A DNA stretch of 64,000 nt from Prochlorococcus marinus subsp. marinus str. CCMP1375 (GCF_000007925.1 NC_005042.1:620001-684000); one strand, 5' to 3'. Positions 22,819 to 32,462 are shown, counted from the stretch's first letter. Numbers and translations: made by a program. The notes: generated by a model not told the origin, from the sequence alone.

Positions 22819-25533
22819 TTAGCTTAATCTAAATATTTGTTCTGCGAATGAAGCGTATGATTCCGGATCACAAGTCAAAATAATTACTTGTAAGCCTTGG
22901 TTAACAGCTTTTGTCAGCATTTGTTTGATATGGGGGATTCGTTCTGGATCCGAGTTTGCAAATGCATCATCAAAGACTAGAGGTAGACATCCATCATGTT
23001 CATGTTTCAGCACTTCAGCCATGGATAGACGTAGTGCAGCTGATAGTTGCTCTCTCATCCCTCCGCTTAATTGATCGAAGGAATAAAATTCTTTCCCTCT
23101 TTTCATTTGAAGACCGCTGAAACCTGTAGTCTGATTGAAACTTAAGTGTGCTATGGGCTGTTTTGAAAATAAAGGTTGCAGATATTTTCCAATTGACTTT
23201 GCTAAAGGCTCGCTATAACGGCTTGAGAGATCTGACTGAACATTATTGAAAAGCTCTTTTAGTAATTTGTGTGAATCTGTTATTCTCTGAAGACTTTTAA
23301 AGTCAGTTTCCACATTTTCTAACTTGACTTTCGTTTCTTCGACAGCAGCATAAGGGTCTGAATTGCTAATGGTTTCACAATTTCTTCTGGCAGCTCCTTT
23401 GCTGGCAATTAGGGCTTCTTTTTTTTGATCAAGAGATTTAAGTCTGTTTTCAATGCTTGATAAGTCTGATGATTTATCACATTTTTCTAATGAATTGAAT
23501 TGACTTTTTAAATTAGTTAAATGATCTTGTGATTTTTGAAGTTGTAGTTTAATTGAGTTTATTTTAGTTTCTAAAAGTTTTTCTTCGCCATGCTCTTCTT
23601 GAAGAGATTTAAGGATTTTTCTGGAAGAGATTAGTTCCCCATTAATTATTTTTGAATTACTTTCATTCTCTATTAGATCGCTTCTAAATTTCTGTACAGT
23701 AGATTGTGTTTTTTCTAAATCTTGCTCTGATTCATTCAAGCTTGAAGATGTATCAATAAAAGCCTTTTTTGCCTTGCGCTGTAGTTCGGTGAGTTCAATT
23801 ACATTGTTCGATAAAAGTTGTTCGTTTTCCAATTCCTTACTATTTTTAAGACAAGCTAGAATTTGTTTTTCAAAATCCCAATCCTTTAGTTTGCATTCTT
23901 CGAGTTCCTCTTTTTTTGATTGAATACTCTCTTTTGTCGCTATGTCTAGAGCTGCAATTTGCTGTTCTAGACTAAACCTGGTTTCAAAATGCTCCTCTGC
24001 AAACTCCAATGATTGCAAGCCATTTTCAGATAGTAGGTTTGAATATTCTTTTTTCATCTCCTTATATTTAAATTGTACATCACTTAGAGTTTCATACCCA
24101 CCTGGAGTGATTTCTAAAGCAATCTTGTCTCCAATTTCTAGTTCAAAAGTTTTACTAAATTGCTCTTTTTCTCCAATCGGAAGCTTCTTACCATTAAGAA
24201 GAATAGGCTGATTAGATCGTATGATTTTGACGCTTGTTGTCATTGAATTTTGCCGAGTACGACTATCTCGAATTTTTTGATTTAATTCTTTTAACTTTTG
24301 CAAGTCTGAGCGACTTATCTTTGAATAAGAAGTTACTTGCTGTTCAAGCTCTTTTTGTTTCGTTGTGAGCTGTTCTATTTTATTTAATTCAGTATTTAAC
24401 CTAGAGATTGATTCTTTAATGCGTGCTTGATCTACTAATACTTGAAGCACCTCGCGTCGCTTATTGATTCGTCCAAGATCTTCTTTTAGCTTGTGATGCA
24501 TTTCCTGTTTTGTTTTTAATTTTTCAGTCATTAAGCTCTCAAGCGCTTTTTCTTGATTGTGTTCCTTGAATGATTCCTTCTGTTCCTGCTCCTTTTTCTT
24601 AATATCACCTTTAAGTTGCCTAATGCTTATCAACGCTTTTTGTGATGTGTTATACCGTAATTCAATTGGTTCCAACTCCTTTTCAACAAGATTTATTTCT
24701 CGTTCAAGTTTTTTGATGTTTTCAGCTTTTATAGACACAAGATGTTTCTGCTTAAGAAGTTTGGGTAATTCTAGATTTTGCAGATGATTCAACTCTTCAG
24801 TAATTTCAATGAGTTCTTCACTGGATTGTTCATATTCTTCAAGTCTAGATATTGCTATTTCCAGAGCACTTTCTGCATTGTCTAATTCTTTTTGGCGTTG
24901 CCAATAAGGAGAGTTTTTCTTGGTTCCACGTCTAGTAAAGTTCTCTTCGATTGCCTCTTCAATTTTTTTTATGACACGTTGATCATTATTTGATTGCTGA
25001 ATAGCAGCACCACCAGTTTTTTCCAGTTGAATTAGTAATGAATCAAAATCGTAATACTCTTTTTCATTCTTTAGAAGATCATTACCTGCTGACCCTTGCA
25101 TTACCCAAAGATGTGACCAGCGAGTTGCTAAAAGACTGCCTGCTTGACGGCTCCCTAGGGATTCTTTTACTCCAAGAATACCTGCCAAGCATTCTTCAGC
25201 GTTTTGTCCTGAGAGTTGTTCACCAGTTTCTTCACTAAGAAGAGTGACTTGTCCTGATGCCCCTGTAAAACACTTATTCAAGAAATATGTTTGACCTTTG
25301 GCTTCAAATTGGAGATGAATAGTCGGGTGACCCAAATGTATTTTTGACCTAAGAGCTTCTATTGGGGCACCAGTTGCTGTTGCCTTTAAAAACAAGGTTC
25401 TGTGAATAGCTTCAATTAGGGTGCTTTTTCCTGTTTCGTTTCTCCCGCCAATTAATGTGATTTTTGGTGAAAAATTCACAGTGAGATCATCATGTGTCTT
25501 GACGTTCTTTATTTGGCACTTAACAAGACGCAT
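22819..25533 (-). CDS. SbcC/Rad50/YhaN-like coiled-coil ATPase
   Basis: A 904-residue SMC-like ATPase, the presumed partner of the SbcD-like nuclease upstream. Walker A is in LIGGRNETGKSTLIEAI (~30-45), then long coiled coils. The ABC signature LSGGMREQLSAALRLSMAE and Walker B PLVFDDAFANSDPERI are near the C-terminus. No CxxC zinc hook is seen. Instead, residues ~425-470 form a beta-rich insert (NQPILLNGKKLPIGEKEQF, LEIGDKIALEITPGG). The GxNExGKST Walker A resembles YhaN. It begins 6 bases after the nuclease gene stops. Role: DNA end processing or repair. Confidence 0.82.
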   Translation of the reverse strand: MRLVKCQIKNVKTHDDLTVNFSPKITLIGGRNETGKSTLIEAIHRTLFLKATATGAPIEALRSKIHLGHPTIHLQFEAKGQTYFLNKCFTGASGQVTLLSEETGEQLSGQNAEECLAGILGVKESLGSRQAGSLLATRWSHLWVMQGSAGNDLLKNEKEYYDFDSLLIQLEKTGGAAIQQSNNDQRVIKKIEEAIEENFTRRGTKKNSPYWQRQKELDNAESALEIAISRLEEYEQSSEELIEITEELNHLQNLELPKLLKQKHLVSIKAENIKKLEREINLVEKELEPIELRYNTSQKALISIRQLKGDIKKKEQEQKESFKEHNQEKALESLMTEKLKTKQEMHHKLKEDLGRINKRREVLQVLVDQARIKESISRLNTELNKIEQLTTKQKELEQQVTSYSKISRSDLQKLKELNQKIRDSRTRQNSMTTSVKIIRSNQPILLNGKKLPIGEKEQFSKTFELEIGDKIALEITPGGYETLSDVQFKYKEMKKEYSNLLSENGLQSLEFAEEHFETRFSLEQQIAALDIATKESIQSKKEELEECKLKDWDFEKQILACLKNSKELENEQLLSNNVIELTELQRKAKKAFIDTSSSLNESEQDLEKTQSTVQKFRSDLIENESNSKIINGELISSRKILKSLQEEHGEEKLLETKINSIKLQLQKSQDHLTNLKSQFNSLEKCDKSSDLSSIENRLKSLDQKKEALIASKGAARRNCETISNSDPYAAVEETKVKLENVETDFKSLQRITDSHKLLKELFNNVQSDLSSRYSEPLAKSIGKYLQPLFSKQPIAHLSFNQTTGFSGLQMKRGKEFYSFDQLSGGMREQLSAALRLSMAEVLKHEHDGCLPLVFDDAFANSDPERIPHIKQMLTKAVNQGLQVIILTCDPESYASFAEQIFRLS

Positions 25534-25539
25534 AGAAAT

Positions 25540-26724
25540 TTAATTTTTCCCAGCAAATTTGTATAACTGACAAAGTGCGATACGAATAACGTAAGCCTTT
25601 TCAGAAGCTTGATCTTTTTCTTTCTTTAATTGTTCTTGAAGTTGACTTGCTACTTTAGCGATTAATGGATCTTCAGTTGACCTTGTCAGTTCTTCTAGTT
25701 CATCTGATTTAGGCGTTTGGTGACATTCTCCTTTAATTCGCAGTCGCAATAATTTATTTTCTAAATCCGTTTTTAACAGCTCATATTTACGATGGCCAGC
25801 AAGACTTAACTCGCCACTTATTTCAACCCTCAACAAATCACGTGCAACACGACCAGCTGTTAAAGCTTCTATTTCGCGTTCAAATCGGTTAAGGTCATCG
25901 TCACTATGAAACTTAAAATTCATGTTGTGCCATTGAAGTCGACCAGTAGGGATTGCTTTAACTTGTGCGGCCCCATTTCGGGAAACATCTACTTCTAAAA
26001 TCTGACCACGTTGATTATTCTCCCCTTGATTGAAACGATCAGGTTCTGGAGTCCCCGAGTACCATGCTTTTTGACTAACTTGCTTTAGATTGTGCCAGTC
26101 ACCTAAGGCAATGTAGTCAATTTCTTTGTCTGGAACCTCTTTTAAATTAATGATGTTGTTTGCATTGGGTTGAGCTTCTTCATCCAAGATGTAATCACGT
26201 CCACTGAACTCATGAACTCCACCGTGAGCAAGAATAATCCTTGGCTTTAAGGAGGACACTGAATTCCAGTCCAAAGTTTTTAACCATAGAGTTGGATCAG
26301 CATTGCTCTTATTTCGTAATAATGGGCAAGGAAAAATTACTGCTTCTTCAATCTCAACTGGTTGAGAGTTAAGCAAAATCTTAAGGTTTGGGGCCAATTG
26401 TTTTTGGTGTTTAATGAAGTCATTGCTATGCCAAACTGTTCCAAGTGCCCCGTGATCATGATTGCCTGGGATAACAAATGTTGGAACTTGCATCTCCCCG
26501 ATAGTTTCTAAAACTTCTGTGACAGTAGATGTCGAAGGCGTCGGAGAATCAAATAAGTCTCCTGCAATGAGGACGAATTGAGATCCAACCTCTCTTGTTT
26601 TATCTCGAATACGACCAATAACGTTGAGCCGTTCTTGTCTAAGCTTGAAACGCTTTTGCTCATCCTTTATTTGAAGATATGGCTTCCCAATCTGCCAATC
26701 TGCTGTGTGGATGAAGCGTGCCAA
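25540..26724 (-). CDS. SbcD/Mre11/YhaO-type DNA repair exonuclease
   Basis: A 394-residue calcineurin-like metallophosphoesterase. Metal-site motifs in order: IHTADWQIG (DxH-like, with Gln/Trp after Asp), LIAGDLFDS, VIPGNHDHG, ILAHGGVHEF and IALGDWHNLK. This is the Mre11/SbcD pattern. Operon with the SbcC-like ATPase downstream (6-base gap). The C-terminal ~110 residues are a variable cap. Predicted Mn-dependent nuclease processing broken DNA ends with its partner. Confidence 0.88.
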   Translation of the reverse strand: MARFIHTADWQIGKPYLQIKDEQKRFKLRQERLNVIGRIRDKTREVGSQFVLIAGDLFDSPTPSTSTVTEVLETIGEMQVPTFVIPGNHDHGALGTVWHSNDFIKHQKQLAPNLKILLNSQPVEIEEAVIFPCPLLRNKSNADPTLWLKTLDWNSVSSLKPRIILAHGGVHEFSGRDYILDEEAQPNANNIINLKEVPDKEIDYIALGDWHNLKQVSQKAWYSGTPEPDRFNQGENNQRGQILEVDVSRNGAAQVKAIPTGRLQWHNMNFKFHSDDDLNRFEREIEALTAGRVARDLLRVEISGELSLAGHRKYELLKTDLENKLLRLRIKGECHQTPKSDELEELTRSTEDPLIAKVASQLQEQLKKEKDQASEKAYVIRIALCQLYKFAGKN

Positions 26725-26952
26725 GGTCAGTTCTTCTCAACGGTTGTTAAAGATTTTTTTATTATCCGACAAATTTAAATGAATTGCAGAATTCAATTAA
26801 CAGACTTTTGAGAATTTCTGTGTTTTATCTCCCTTGCTCCAGAGGTTTTGAATTTCTTTGTTAATGAAGTGAATTTATTGGTTGCCTAACAGGCCCCTTT
26901 CTGTAATTAACCCTGACACGTGCGAGACCCTTGACGACTCGGCTGATTTCGG

Positions 26953-26970
26953 CTAGTACTTAAGTACTAG
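26953..26970. promoter_or_regulatory. 18-bp perfect palindrome upstream of the DUF3104 gene
   Basis: CTAGTACTTAAGTACTAG is fully self-complementary and lies 17 bases upstream of the GTG start codon. Its position in the probable promoter or leader suggests a dimeric regulator site, but no protein is known to bind it. Confidence 0.45.
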
Positions 26971-26987
26971 TTAGGGATGATTTTGAG

Positions 26988-27254
26988 GTGGCTTTCCCTA
27001 TTTCGAAGACTCTTACTTCTGATGAGGAATTGAATTTTCTTTCAGCTAAATGTGGTGATTTTGTGGCGCTTTCTTCTCCGCAATCCTCCCCAGATGATTG
27101 GTGGGTAGGGATGATAATTAGTCAAGTTGGAAGTTCTATAAACCCTTCTATTAACACACTTTTTCAGGTGATTAATATTGATACTGGGATAGTAAAGGTG
27201 GTTAACGCTGATTTCGTTAGAGGAATTATTCAGACTACTAATTTAAAGACATAA
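26988..27254 (+). CDS. DUF3104 family protein
   Basis: An 88-residue soluble protein of a family common in marine picocyanobacteria. Family features: KCGDFVALSSPQSSPDDWWV, GMIISQVGSSINPSINTLFQ, and IDTGIVKVVNADFVRGI. It looks like a small beta barrel. GTG start; no better upstream start. Divergent from the sbcD-like gene, with a perfect 18-bp palindrome in front. Function not established. Confidence 0.8.
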   Translation: MAFPISKTLTSDEELNFLSAKCGDFVALSSPQSSPDDWWVGMIISQVGSSINPSINTLFQVINIDTGIVKVVNADFVRGIIQTTNLKT

Positions 27255-27447
27255 TTAGAGAGTTAAGTTGAGAATATATTGATGTGTAACTTTATAAATA
27301 TATTAAATACCTTAGTATTTATCGTTAGAAGATATTTATGATGAAAGTTTCATTCTCAAGCAAAGCTTATAAAATTATCTAAGCTATGATTTTGGTATAG
27401 TTTTATTTGTAAAACAAAGAGATTTATTCTTTATTAAAATTAATTCA

Positions 27448-27588
27448 ATGAAGACTCCTAAATTTGCTAATAATCAACCATGGCGAGTATGGCTTTTTGT
27501 TATAGGACTGAATATTTTAGCTTTTATAGGGGTGTTTTTCTTAAAATTAAAGGGAATTGACCTATATGCTTTTAGAGGAGGTAGTTGA
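27448..27588 (+). CDS. Small single-helix membrane protein (46 aa)
   Basis: Frame MKTPKFANNQPWRVWLFVIG, then LNILAFIGVFFLKLKGIDLY and the end AFRGGS. One membrane helix (about 15-33) between polar ends. ATG start; convergent with the zinc-ribbon gene. The sequence looks conserved in type, but no name is recognised. Confidence 0.58.
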   Translation: MKTPKFANNQPWRVWLFVIGLNILAFIGVFFLKLKGIDLYAFRGGS

Positions 27589-27628
27589 GACGATATATAA
27601 GAATAAAAACTTGTCCAGTCTTTTATTC

Positions 27629-27907
27629 TTAAAAACCATTGTGCTTTTTTGAATTGAAAATCATTGCAAGAGGCAAGTTAGAATTATTTTGATGATTATT
27701 CCTTTGATCGTTAATAAAAGTAAGTACCATAATAATTAATGGAGAAACGAAGGCAAATGCTGCAATTAATGCAAATAATTGAGTAGATTTTATTAATTTT
27801 GATTTGATTAGGGGGTCACCACATAGCCCACAAATTAAGGCCCCATCCTTTCTTCTAGTGTGAAATTGATAGTGAGGATTGCAATAGGGGCAATAGTATT
27901 TACTCAT
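27629..27907 (-). CDS. Zinc-ribbon membrane protein (92 aa)
   Basis: N-terminal zinc ribbon with two CxxC pairs (YYCPYCNPHYQFHTRRKDG, LICGLCGDPLIKSK), then a membrane helix at ~44-66 (LFALIAAFAFVSPLIIMVL) and a polar Asn-rich tail. This arrangement is known from small cyanobacterial conserved proteins of unknown function. It is 21 bases downstream of hsdS, but probably not part of the restriction unit. Confidence 0.72.
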   Translation of the reverse strand: MSKYYCPYCNPHYQFHTRRKDGALICGLCGDPLIKSKLIKSTQLFALIAAFAFVSPLIIMVLTFINDQRNNHQNNSNLPLAMIFNSKKHNGF

Positions 27908-27928
27908 TGATAAATATTAAAAGAATTA

Positions 27929-29206
27929 TTAGGAAAGATCAATCTGGTTTGAAGTTGCGAAAGATATTAAAGCAAAGCGCTTATCTATTAACTTAGATAT
28001 TAATAATTTGGATGATTCATTCATTTGCTTAATTTTTTCTACTTCTTTATGCAAGAAATTTGAAATTTGTATTTGTTCTTTAATCGGTGGTATCGGGATC
28101 CTTATTTTTTGGAAATCCTCTTTTCTGAAAGATGGCTGCATATGAATTGGGATTTTATTTTTCTCTATTTTGAATATACTTGAAAAGCAATATTCAAAAT
28201 AAGCTGTATGGCATGAATTATCTTTTGCTGAAATTACCATACAGTTTTGCGATAAGTTGAATCGGCCTTTGATTAACTTTACACTCATTGCTTTTGCTCC
28301 AACTGTTGTAGTAAGTATGACTCCTTTTTCACCTGCATCAAATTCAAAAGTATTGATGTAGGCCATTATTCCATCACTTTGAGTTTGGCCACTGTATACA
28401 GGGTAATCTCCTTCATTTTTAGAACAGTACTCTTTAGTAAGCTTTTGTGAATTCTTTCCCTTACTTGTTTTAAATAATTGCGATAACTTCTTTGATTGCC
28501 AATGATTAGGAATTTTACCTAATAAAAAGAGTTTGGAATTCTTCATAGATACTTCTTTATCCAATCCTTTTGTGATTGCGTCTAAAACAAGAGCTTGTTT
28601 TTTCTCATCTAGTAATGTGATTAAATTATATTGATTTTGGATTGCTAAGTTGATTTTAATAATCTCTTGATCAAGAAATTTATAAATTTTCTTTTGCTCA
28701 TAATTAGAAGGTAAAAGTATTTTTAGAGACTTAATTAACTCCTGATTTATATTTGGTTGTGCTCCACCTATAGCCATGGAAAATAAGACATGTCTTAGTC
28801 CAATTAAACAGTAGAATAAATACTTCAATTCGCATTTATTAAAAGGTGATAAGACGCAACATGCTTGATTTACAGTAAAAGAAAATTTTGGTATGGAAAC
28901 TCTTCCAATGGTTGCTCCGTACATAGCGATTATTATTGAATTTCTTGGATAAATTTTTAGTGAAGGGTTGTTATCTAGAGCATATTGAGTAACATAAGAA
29001 TTGGGTTTTTCGATAATTCCGTCATTTAAATCACCAGATAAAATCCAAGGTATATTTCCTTTTGTGAAGTTCCTAGCATCATTTTTATCAGGAGTTGTTC
29101 CACTGCCAATTATTTTACATAAATGAGATATTTTTTTTGCCGTCAAATTGGTAATTTGTTCATCTGCATCAATTAATATATTGGAATTAAATAGGTTATT
29201 AATCAT
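27929..29206 (-). CDS. hsdS: Type I restriction-modification specificity subunit
   Basis: A 425-residue HsdS with two target-recognition half-domains: the first in residues ~25-190 (SGDLNDGIIEKPNSYVTQ, LLPSNYEQKKIYKFLDQEI), the second in ~230-410 (IPNHWQSKKLSQLFKTSKGK, IPIPPIKEQIQISNFLHKEV). The helical EQ...FLD/FLH spacers follow each half. It would set the bipartite recognition sequence. It overlaps hsdM by 4 bases (ATGA at 29203-29206). No hsdR follows. Confidence 0.88.
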   Translation of the reverse strand: MINNLFNSNILIDADEQITNLTAKKISHLCKIIGSGTTPDKNDARNFTKGNIPWILSGDLNDGIIEKPNSYVTQYALDNNPSLKIYPRNSIIIAMYGATIGRVSIPKFSFTVNQACCVLSPFNKCELKYLFYCLIGLRHVLFSMAIGGAQPNINQELIKSLKILLPSNYEQKKIYKFLDQEIIKINLAIQNQYNLITLLDEKKQALVLDAITKGLDKEVSMKNSKLFLLGKIPNHWQSKKLSQLFKTSKGKNSQKLTKEYCSKNEGDYPVYSGQTQSDGIMAYINTFEFDAGEKGVILTTTVGAKAMSVKLIKGRFNLSQNCMVISAKDNSCHTAYFEYCFSSIFKIEKNKIPIHMQPSFRKEDFQKIRIPIPPIKEQIQISNFLHKEVEKIKQMNESSKLLISKLIDKRFALISFATSNQIDLS

Positions 29207-30945
29207 TCTATAATTTGTTTTGATAGAGTAGAAAATACTTTAAATAAATCTCTTAACTCCTGATTAATCTTCTCTAGTGATCTTATCTTTGGAAAATTAT
29301 AAAAGTACCTATTAAATAAGATTTCATAGCCTATTTTTGTTTTATCTTCATTAATCCAAGCATCAGGGTAATGTGTAAGAATCTCTCTCTTAAAGTAAGA
29401 ATCTACTGGTTCAGATAATGGTATACTTTCTGTATCACGTAGTTCTGGGTCAAATTGAGTACTGCCTTTATATTTCCCTTTACGGATTGTTATTACGTTG
29501 CCTTTAATGTCTTTCTTAGGTCTATCTACTGTAATTAGCTTGTAACCAAGTTCTTCTGTCTTTAAAATCCTACAGATTGATTTTCCTTCTGTTTTTACTT
29601 CTTTAAAAGAATTAAATATTTTTGTGATTTCAGAAATTTCATTATCTCTCAACTCTTGTCGTTTGCTACCTAAACTTTTCCTCATTTTTTTTGAGAAGGT
29701 ACTACAATCAATTAATTGAACTTTACCTTTTCGACTTGATTCTTTTTTGTTAGTGATAATCCATATGTATGTGCTAATTGCAGTGTTGTAAAACAATTCC
29801 TGAGGTAATTGAATAATTGCTTCGACGTAATCATTCTCAAGTACATAACGCCTTATTTCACTTTCTCCAGAGCCAGCGCTGCCAGTGAACATTGGTGACC
29901 CGCTTAATACAATCCCTATTCGACTACCACCTTTAGAAGCTGGTAGCATTTTCGATATCAAATGCATCAAAAATAATAATGAGCCATCACTAACTCTTGG
30001 TAGGCCAGGCCCAAACCGACCTGAGAATCCTTTGTCTCGATATTCTTTTTTTACTTCTTTTTGGACTTTTTTCCAGTCCACTCCAAATGGAGGGTTTGAA
30101 AGCATATAGTCATATTTCTTCTTGGCATGATGATCATGGGAAAGAGTATTCCCTAAGCAGATATTATTAATATCCTGACCCCTTATCAACATATCTGCTT
30201 TGCATATTGCGTAGGACTCAGGATTTATTTCTTGTCCTGAAACTATAAGTTTAGCGGATGGATTTATAGCTTTTATATGTTCTTCTGCAACGCTTAACAT
30301 TCCTCCAGTACCTGCAGTTGGGTCGTATATACTTTTAACTATATCTTCAGCTAATAGCGCTTCTTTATCTTTACTAAATAAAAGATTTACCATCAAATTA
30401 ATAACTTCTCTTGGAGTAAAGTGTTCTCCTTGTATATCGTTAGAAAGTTCAGCAAATTTGCGTATCAGCTCTTCAAATATTGTTCCCATCTCAGTATTGC
30501 TTATAGTAGTTGGATGAAGGTCTATTAATGTAAATTTTCGTGTGACTTGGCTAAGGAGGTTAGTTTTGTTAAGTCGATCAATATGGGTTTCAAACTCAAA
30601 GCTTTCAAAAATACCTTTAATAGTAGGGCTAAAGGATTGTATATAAGCATTTATGTTTTTACTAATTGAGCCTTCATCGAGAATTATTTCCTTAAGCCCC
30701 AGGAGTGAAGGAGAACAAGAATTAACATCAGGTTGATTAAGCCGAAAAGCTTTTGACTTTAATGAAGGCGCTTTATGAGATGTTCTTTTTTCACATACAC
30801 CTCTCTTCTCTGCTTCTAAGACACAATCGATACGCCTTAATACGGTAAAAGCCAAAATCACTTGGCCATAGTCACTTTTTTTATAATTGTCACGTAGGAG
30901 CTCAGCGACTGACCAAATAAAGGCAGAGAGATTTTTATCTGCCAA
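29203..30945 (-). CDS. hsdM: Type I restriction-modification DNA methyltransferase subunit
   Basis: A 580-residue N6-adenine methyltransferase. The N-terminal HsdM domain opens LSAFIWSVAELLRDNYKKSD and TVLRRIDCVLE. The catalytic domain has FTPREVINLM, SAM motif I DPTAGTGGML and motif IV SNPPFG. The TTG start is the only start that keeps the conserved N-terminus; no clear ribosome-binding site. Upstream, about 170 bases away, lies tRNA-Gly. No restriction subunit is present in the window, so the pair may act as a solitary methylase. Confidence 0.9.
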   Translation of the reverse strand: MADKNLSAFIWSVAELLRDNYKKSDYGQVILAFTVLRRIDCVLEAEKRGVCEKRTSHKAPSLKSKAFRLNQPDVNSCSPSLLGLKEIILDEGSISKNINAYIQSFSPTIKGIFESFEFETHIDRLNKTNLLSQVTRKFTLIDLHPTTISNTEMGTIFEELIRKFAELSNDIQGEHFTPREVINLMVNLLFSKDKEALLAEDIVKSIYDPTAGTGGMLSVAEEHIKAINPSAKLIVSGQEINPESYAICKADMLIRGQDINNICLGNTLSHDHHAKKKYDYMLSNPPFGVDWKKVQKEVKKEYRDKGFSGRFGPGLPRVSDGSLLFLMHLISKMLPASKGGSRIGIVLSGSPMFTGSAGSGESEIRRYVLENDYVEAIIQLPQELFYNTAISTYIWIITNKKESSRKGKVQLIDCSTFSKKMRKSLGSKRQELRDNEISEITKIFNSFKEVKTEGKSICRILKTEELGYKLITVDRPKKDIKGNVITIRKGKYKGSTQFDPELRDTESIPLSEPVDSYFKREILTHYPDAWINEDKTKIGYEILFNRYFYNFPKIRSLEKINQELRDLFKVFSTLSKQIIE

Positions 30946-31117
30946 AGCAGTTTTTGATGACTTAAATAGATTTTGACTACCTTTTCCTACTTTTGCTTGG
31001 ACTTTCTTTAGATAAGAATTTGATTGTTGCTTTTATTCAAAAGCAGATTGATTTGACATTGTTGAGATTGAGAGTGTCTTACAGTGAAGAGCAATTAATT
31101 TTCAATTTATTTTTAAT

Positions 31118-31189
31118 GCGGGTGTAGTTCAGTGGTAGAACGTCAGCTTCCCAAGCTGAATGTCGCCAGTTCGAGTCTGGTCATCCGCT
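31118..31189 (+). tRNA. tRNA-Gly(CCC)
   Basis: 72-nt cloverleaf. Acceptor GCGGGTG pairs with CATCCGC (one G-T). The anticodon arm TCAGC-TTCCCAA-GCTGA gives anticodon CCC. The T-arm contains GTTCGAGTC. CCA is not encoded. It lies between hsdM and a small coiled-coil gene, so it may be an integration landmark for the hsdMS block. Confidence 0.93.
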
Positions 31190-31295
31190 TTCTTCCTTTT
31201 GTATGAGAAATATTATTTTGCAAAGAGTTTAGATGTATTCATATCTATGATTCTCTAAGTTGTTAAATCAATTTAATTGTAACCCAATATATAAG

Positions 31296-31523
31296 TTAAG
31301 TAGTAGGTCTATCTACTTTCTCTTGTTTTAGCAGATAAAGTGTTTCCAGATCTTGAAATGAACTCGCAATTTTTCTTCTTAAAACTGTAAGTGACTTGGC
31401 ATCCATTTTTGATTCATTGATCATTGATTCTGATTGACTGATTGCGTGTTCTAATGTTCTAATTTTAATTTCTAAAACTTCAGCGGATTTCTTGCATTCA
31501 TCAAGAGTAAATTTATCTATCAT
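31296..31523 (-). CDS. Small coiled-coil protein (75-83 aa)
   Basis: Charged helical protein (LDECKKSAEVLEIKIRTLEH, then a Met/Ser/Lys-rich segment and FQDLETLYLLKQEKVDRP) with heptad-like spacing. The frame begins at 31547, but the ATG at 31521-31523 (MIDKFTLDE) is a likely start. No membrane helix. Family unknown. Confidence 0.55.
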   Translation of the reverse strand: MIDKFTLDECKKSAEVLEIKIRTLEHAISQSESMINESKMDAKSLTVLRRKIASSFQDLETLYLLKQEKVDRPTT

Positions 31524-31676
31524 TGCAGACTTCTCTTTTAAAAACATTATTAGTTTAGTAAACTTATATCATTAATAATTGATTTATTAAAAAAATTCTT
31601 TTCATTGTTAGAGTGTGAGTAACCGCCTTTATGCATTTAGCAAAAGGTATTAACCTTATTAGGATTTATATTTGAC

Positions 31677-32342
31677 ATGGCAACTTATTTGGTAACAGGA
31701 GCCAATCGAGGCATTGGTTTGGAATATTGCAAGCAATTAAAAAATAGAGGGGATGATGTTATTGGGACCTGTCGTTCTTGTGAGAAAGAACTTTTTGATC
31801 TTGGAGTTAGAGTTGAATCTGATGTTGACATTACTTCAGGTGAATCGGTTCTCAGGCTTATAAAAACATTGAAAGGTGTCAAGATTGACGTGTTGATTCA
31901 AAATGCCGGGATATTAGAGGCGAATTCTTTTTCTAATTTTGATCCGGAGAGCATTACAAGGCAATTCGAAGTAAATGCACTAAGTCCTTTATGCTTTACA
32001 CGTGCGATCATTAATAATTTAAGTTGTGGCTCAAAAGTAATTCTTATGTCGAGTCGTATGGGATCTATTTCTGACAACTCTTCAGGAGGTTCTTATGGAT
32101 ACAGAATGTCTAAAGTCGCATTATGCATGGCTGGTAAGTCATTAGCAATTGATTTAATCCCTCAGGGAATAGCAGTAGCTCTATTACATCCAGGATTAGT
32201 TAGTACACGTATGACAGGATTTACTCAGCAGGGAATAACACCTAAACAATCTGTAGAAGGACTCCTTGAACGAATTGATTCATTAAGTTTAGAAAATACC
32301 GGTTTGTTTTGGCATGCAAACGGTGAGATTCTCCCTTGGTAG
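31677..32342 (+). CDS. Short-chain dehydrogenase/reductase
   Basis: A 221-residue classical SDR. Cofactor motif YLVTGANRGIGLEYCKQL (TGxxxGxG), IQNAGILEA (NAG motif), catalytic Ser in ILMSSRMGS and the YxxxK in GYRMSKVAL. LLHPGLVSTRMTG matches the PG motif after the active site. Similar to csgA/sniffer-type carbonyl reductases. Substrate not known. Preceded by an AT-rich promoter region; no operon partner. Confidence 0.88.
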   Translation: MATYLVTGANRGIGLEYCKQLKNRGDDVIGTCRSCEKELFDLGVRVESDVDITSGESVLRLIKTLKGVKIDVLIQNAGILEANSFSNFDPESITRQFEVNALSPLCFTRAIINNLSCGSKVILMSSRMGSISDNSSGGSYGYRMSKVALCMAGKSLAIDLIPQGIAVALLHPGLVSTRMTGFTQQGITPKQSVEGLLERIDSLSLENTGLFWHANGEILPW

Positions 32343-32462
32343 TCCCTTTAGATTGGTCTGGTCTTAAGCTGTTAGGTTAATAAAACAATAATTCTGAAGT
32401 AAAAGCTATAAAAAAGTAGCCAATGCAAATTACTGGCTATTAAGTAAAGAATTGTCTTAAGA

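Noticed and set aside
31050-31300. Complete integration unit (integrase plus attachment sites) at tRNA-Gly
   Set aside because: No integrase and no visible duplicated 3' tRNA segment within the window; only the suggestive position remains.
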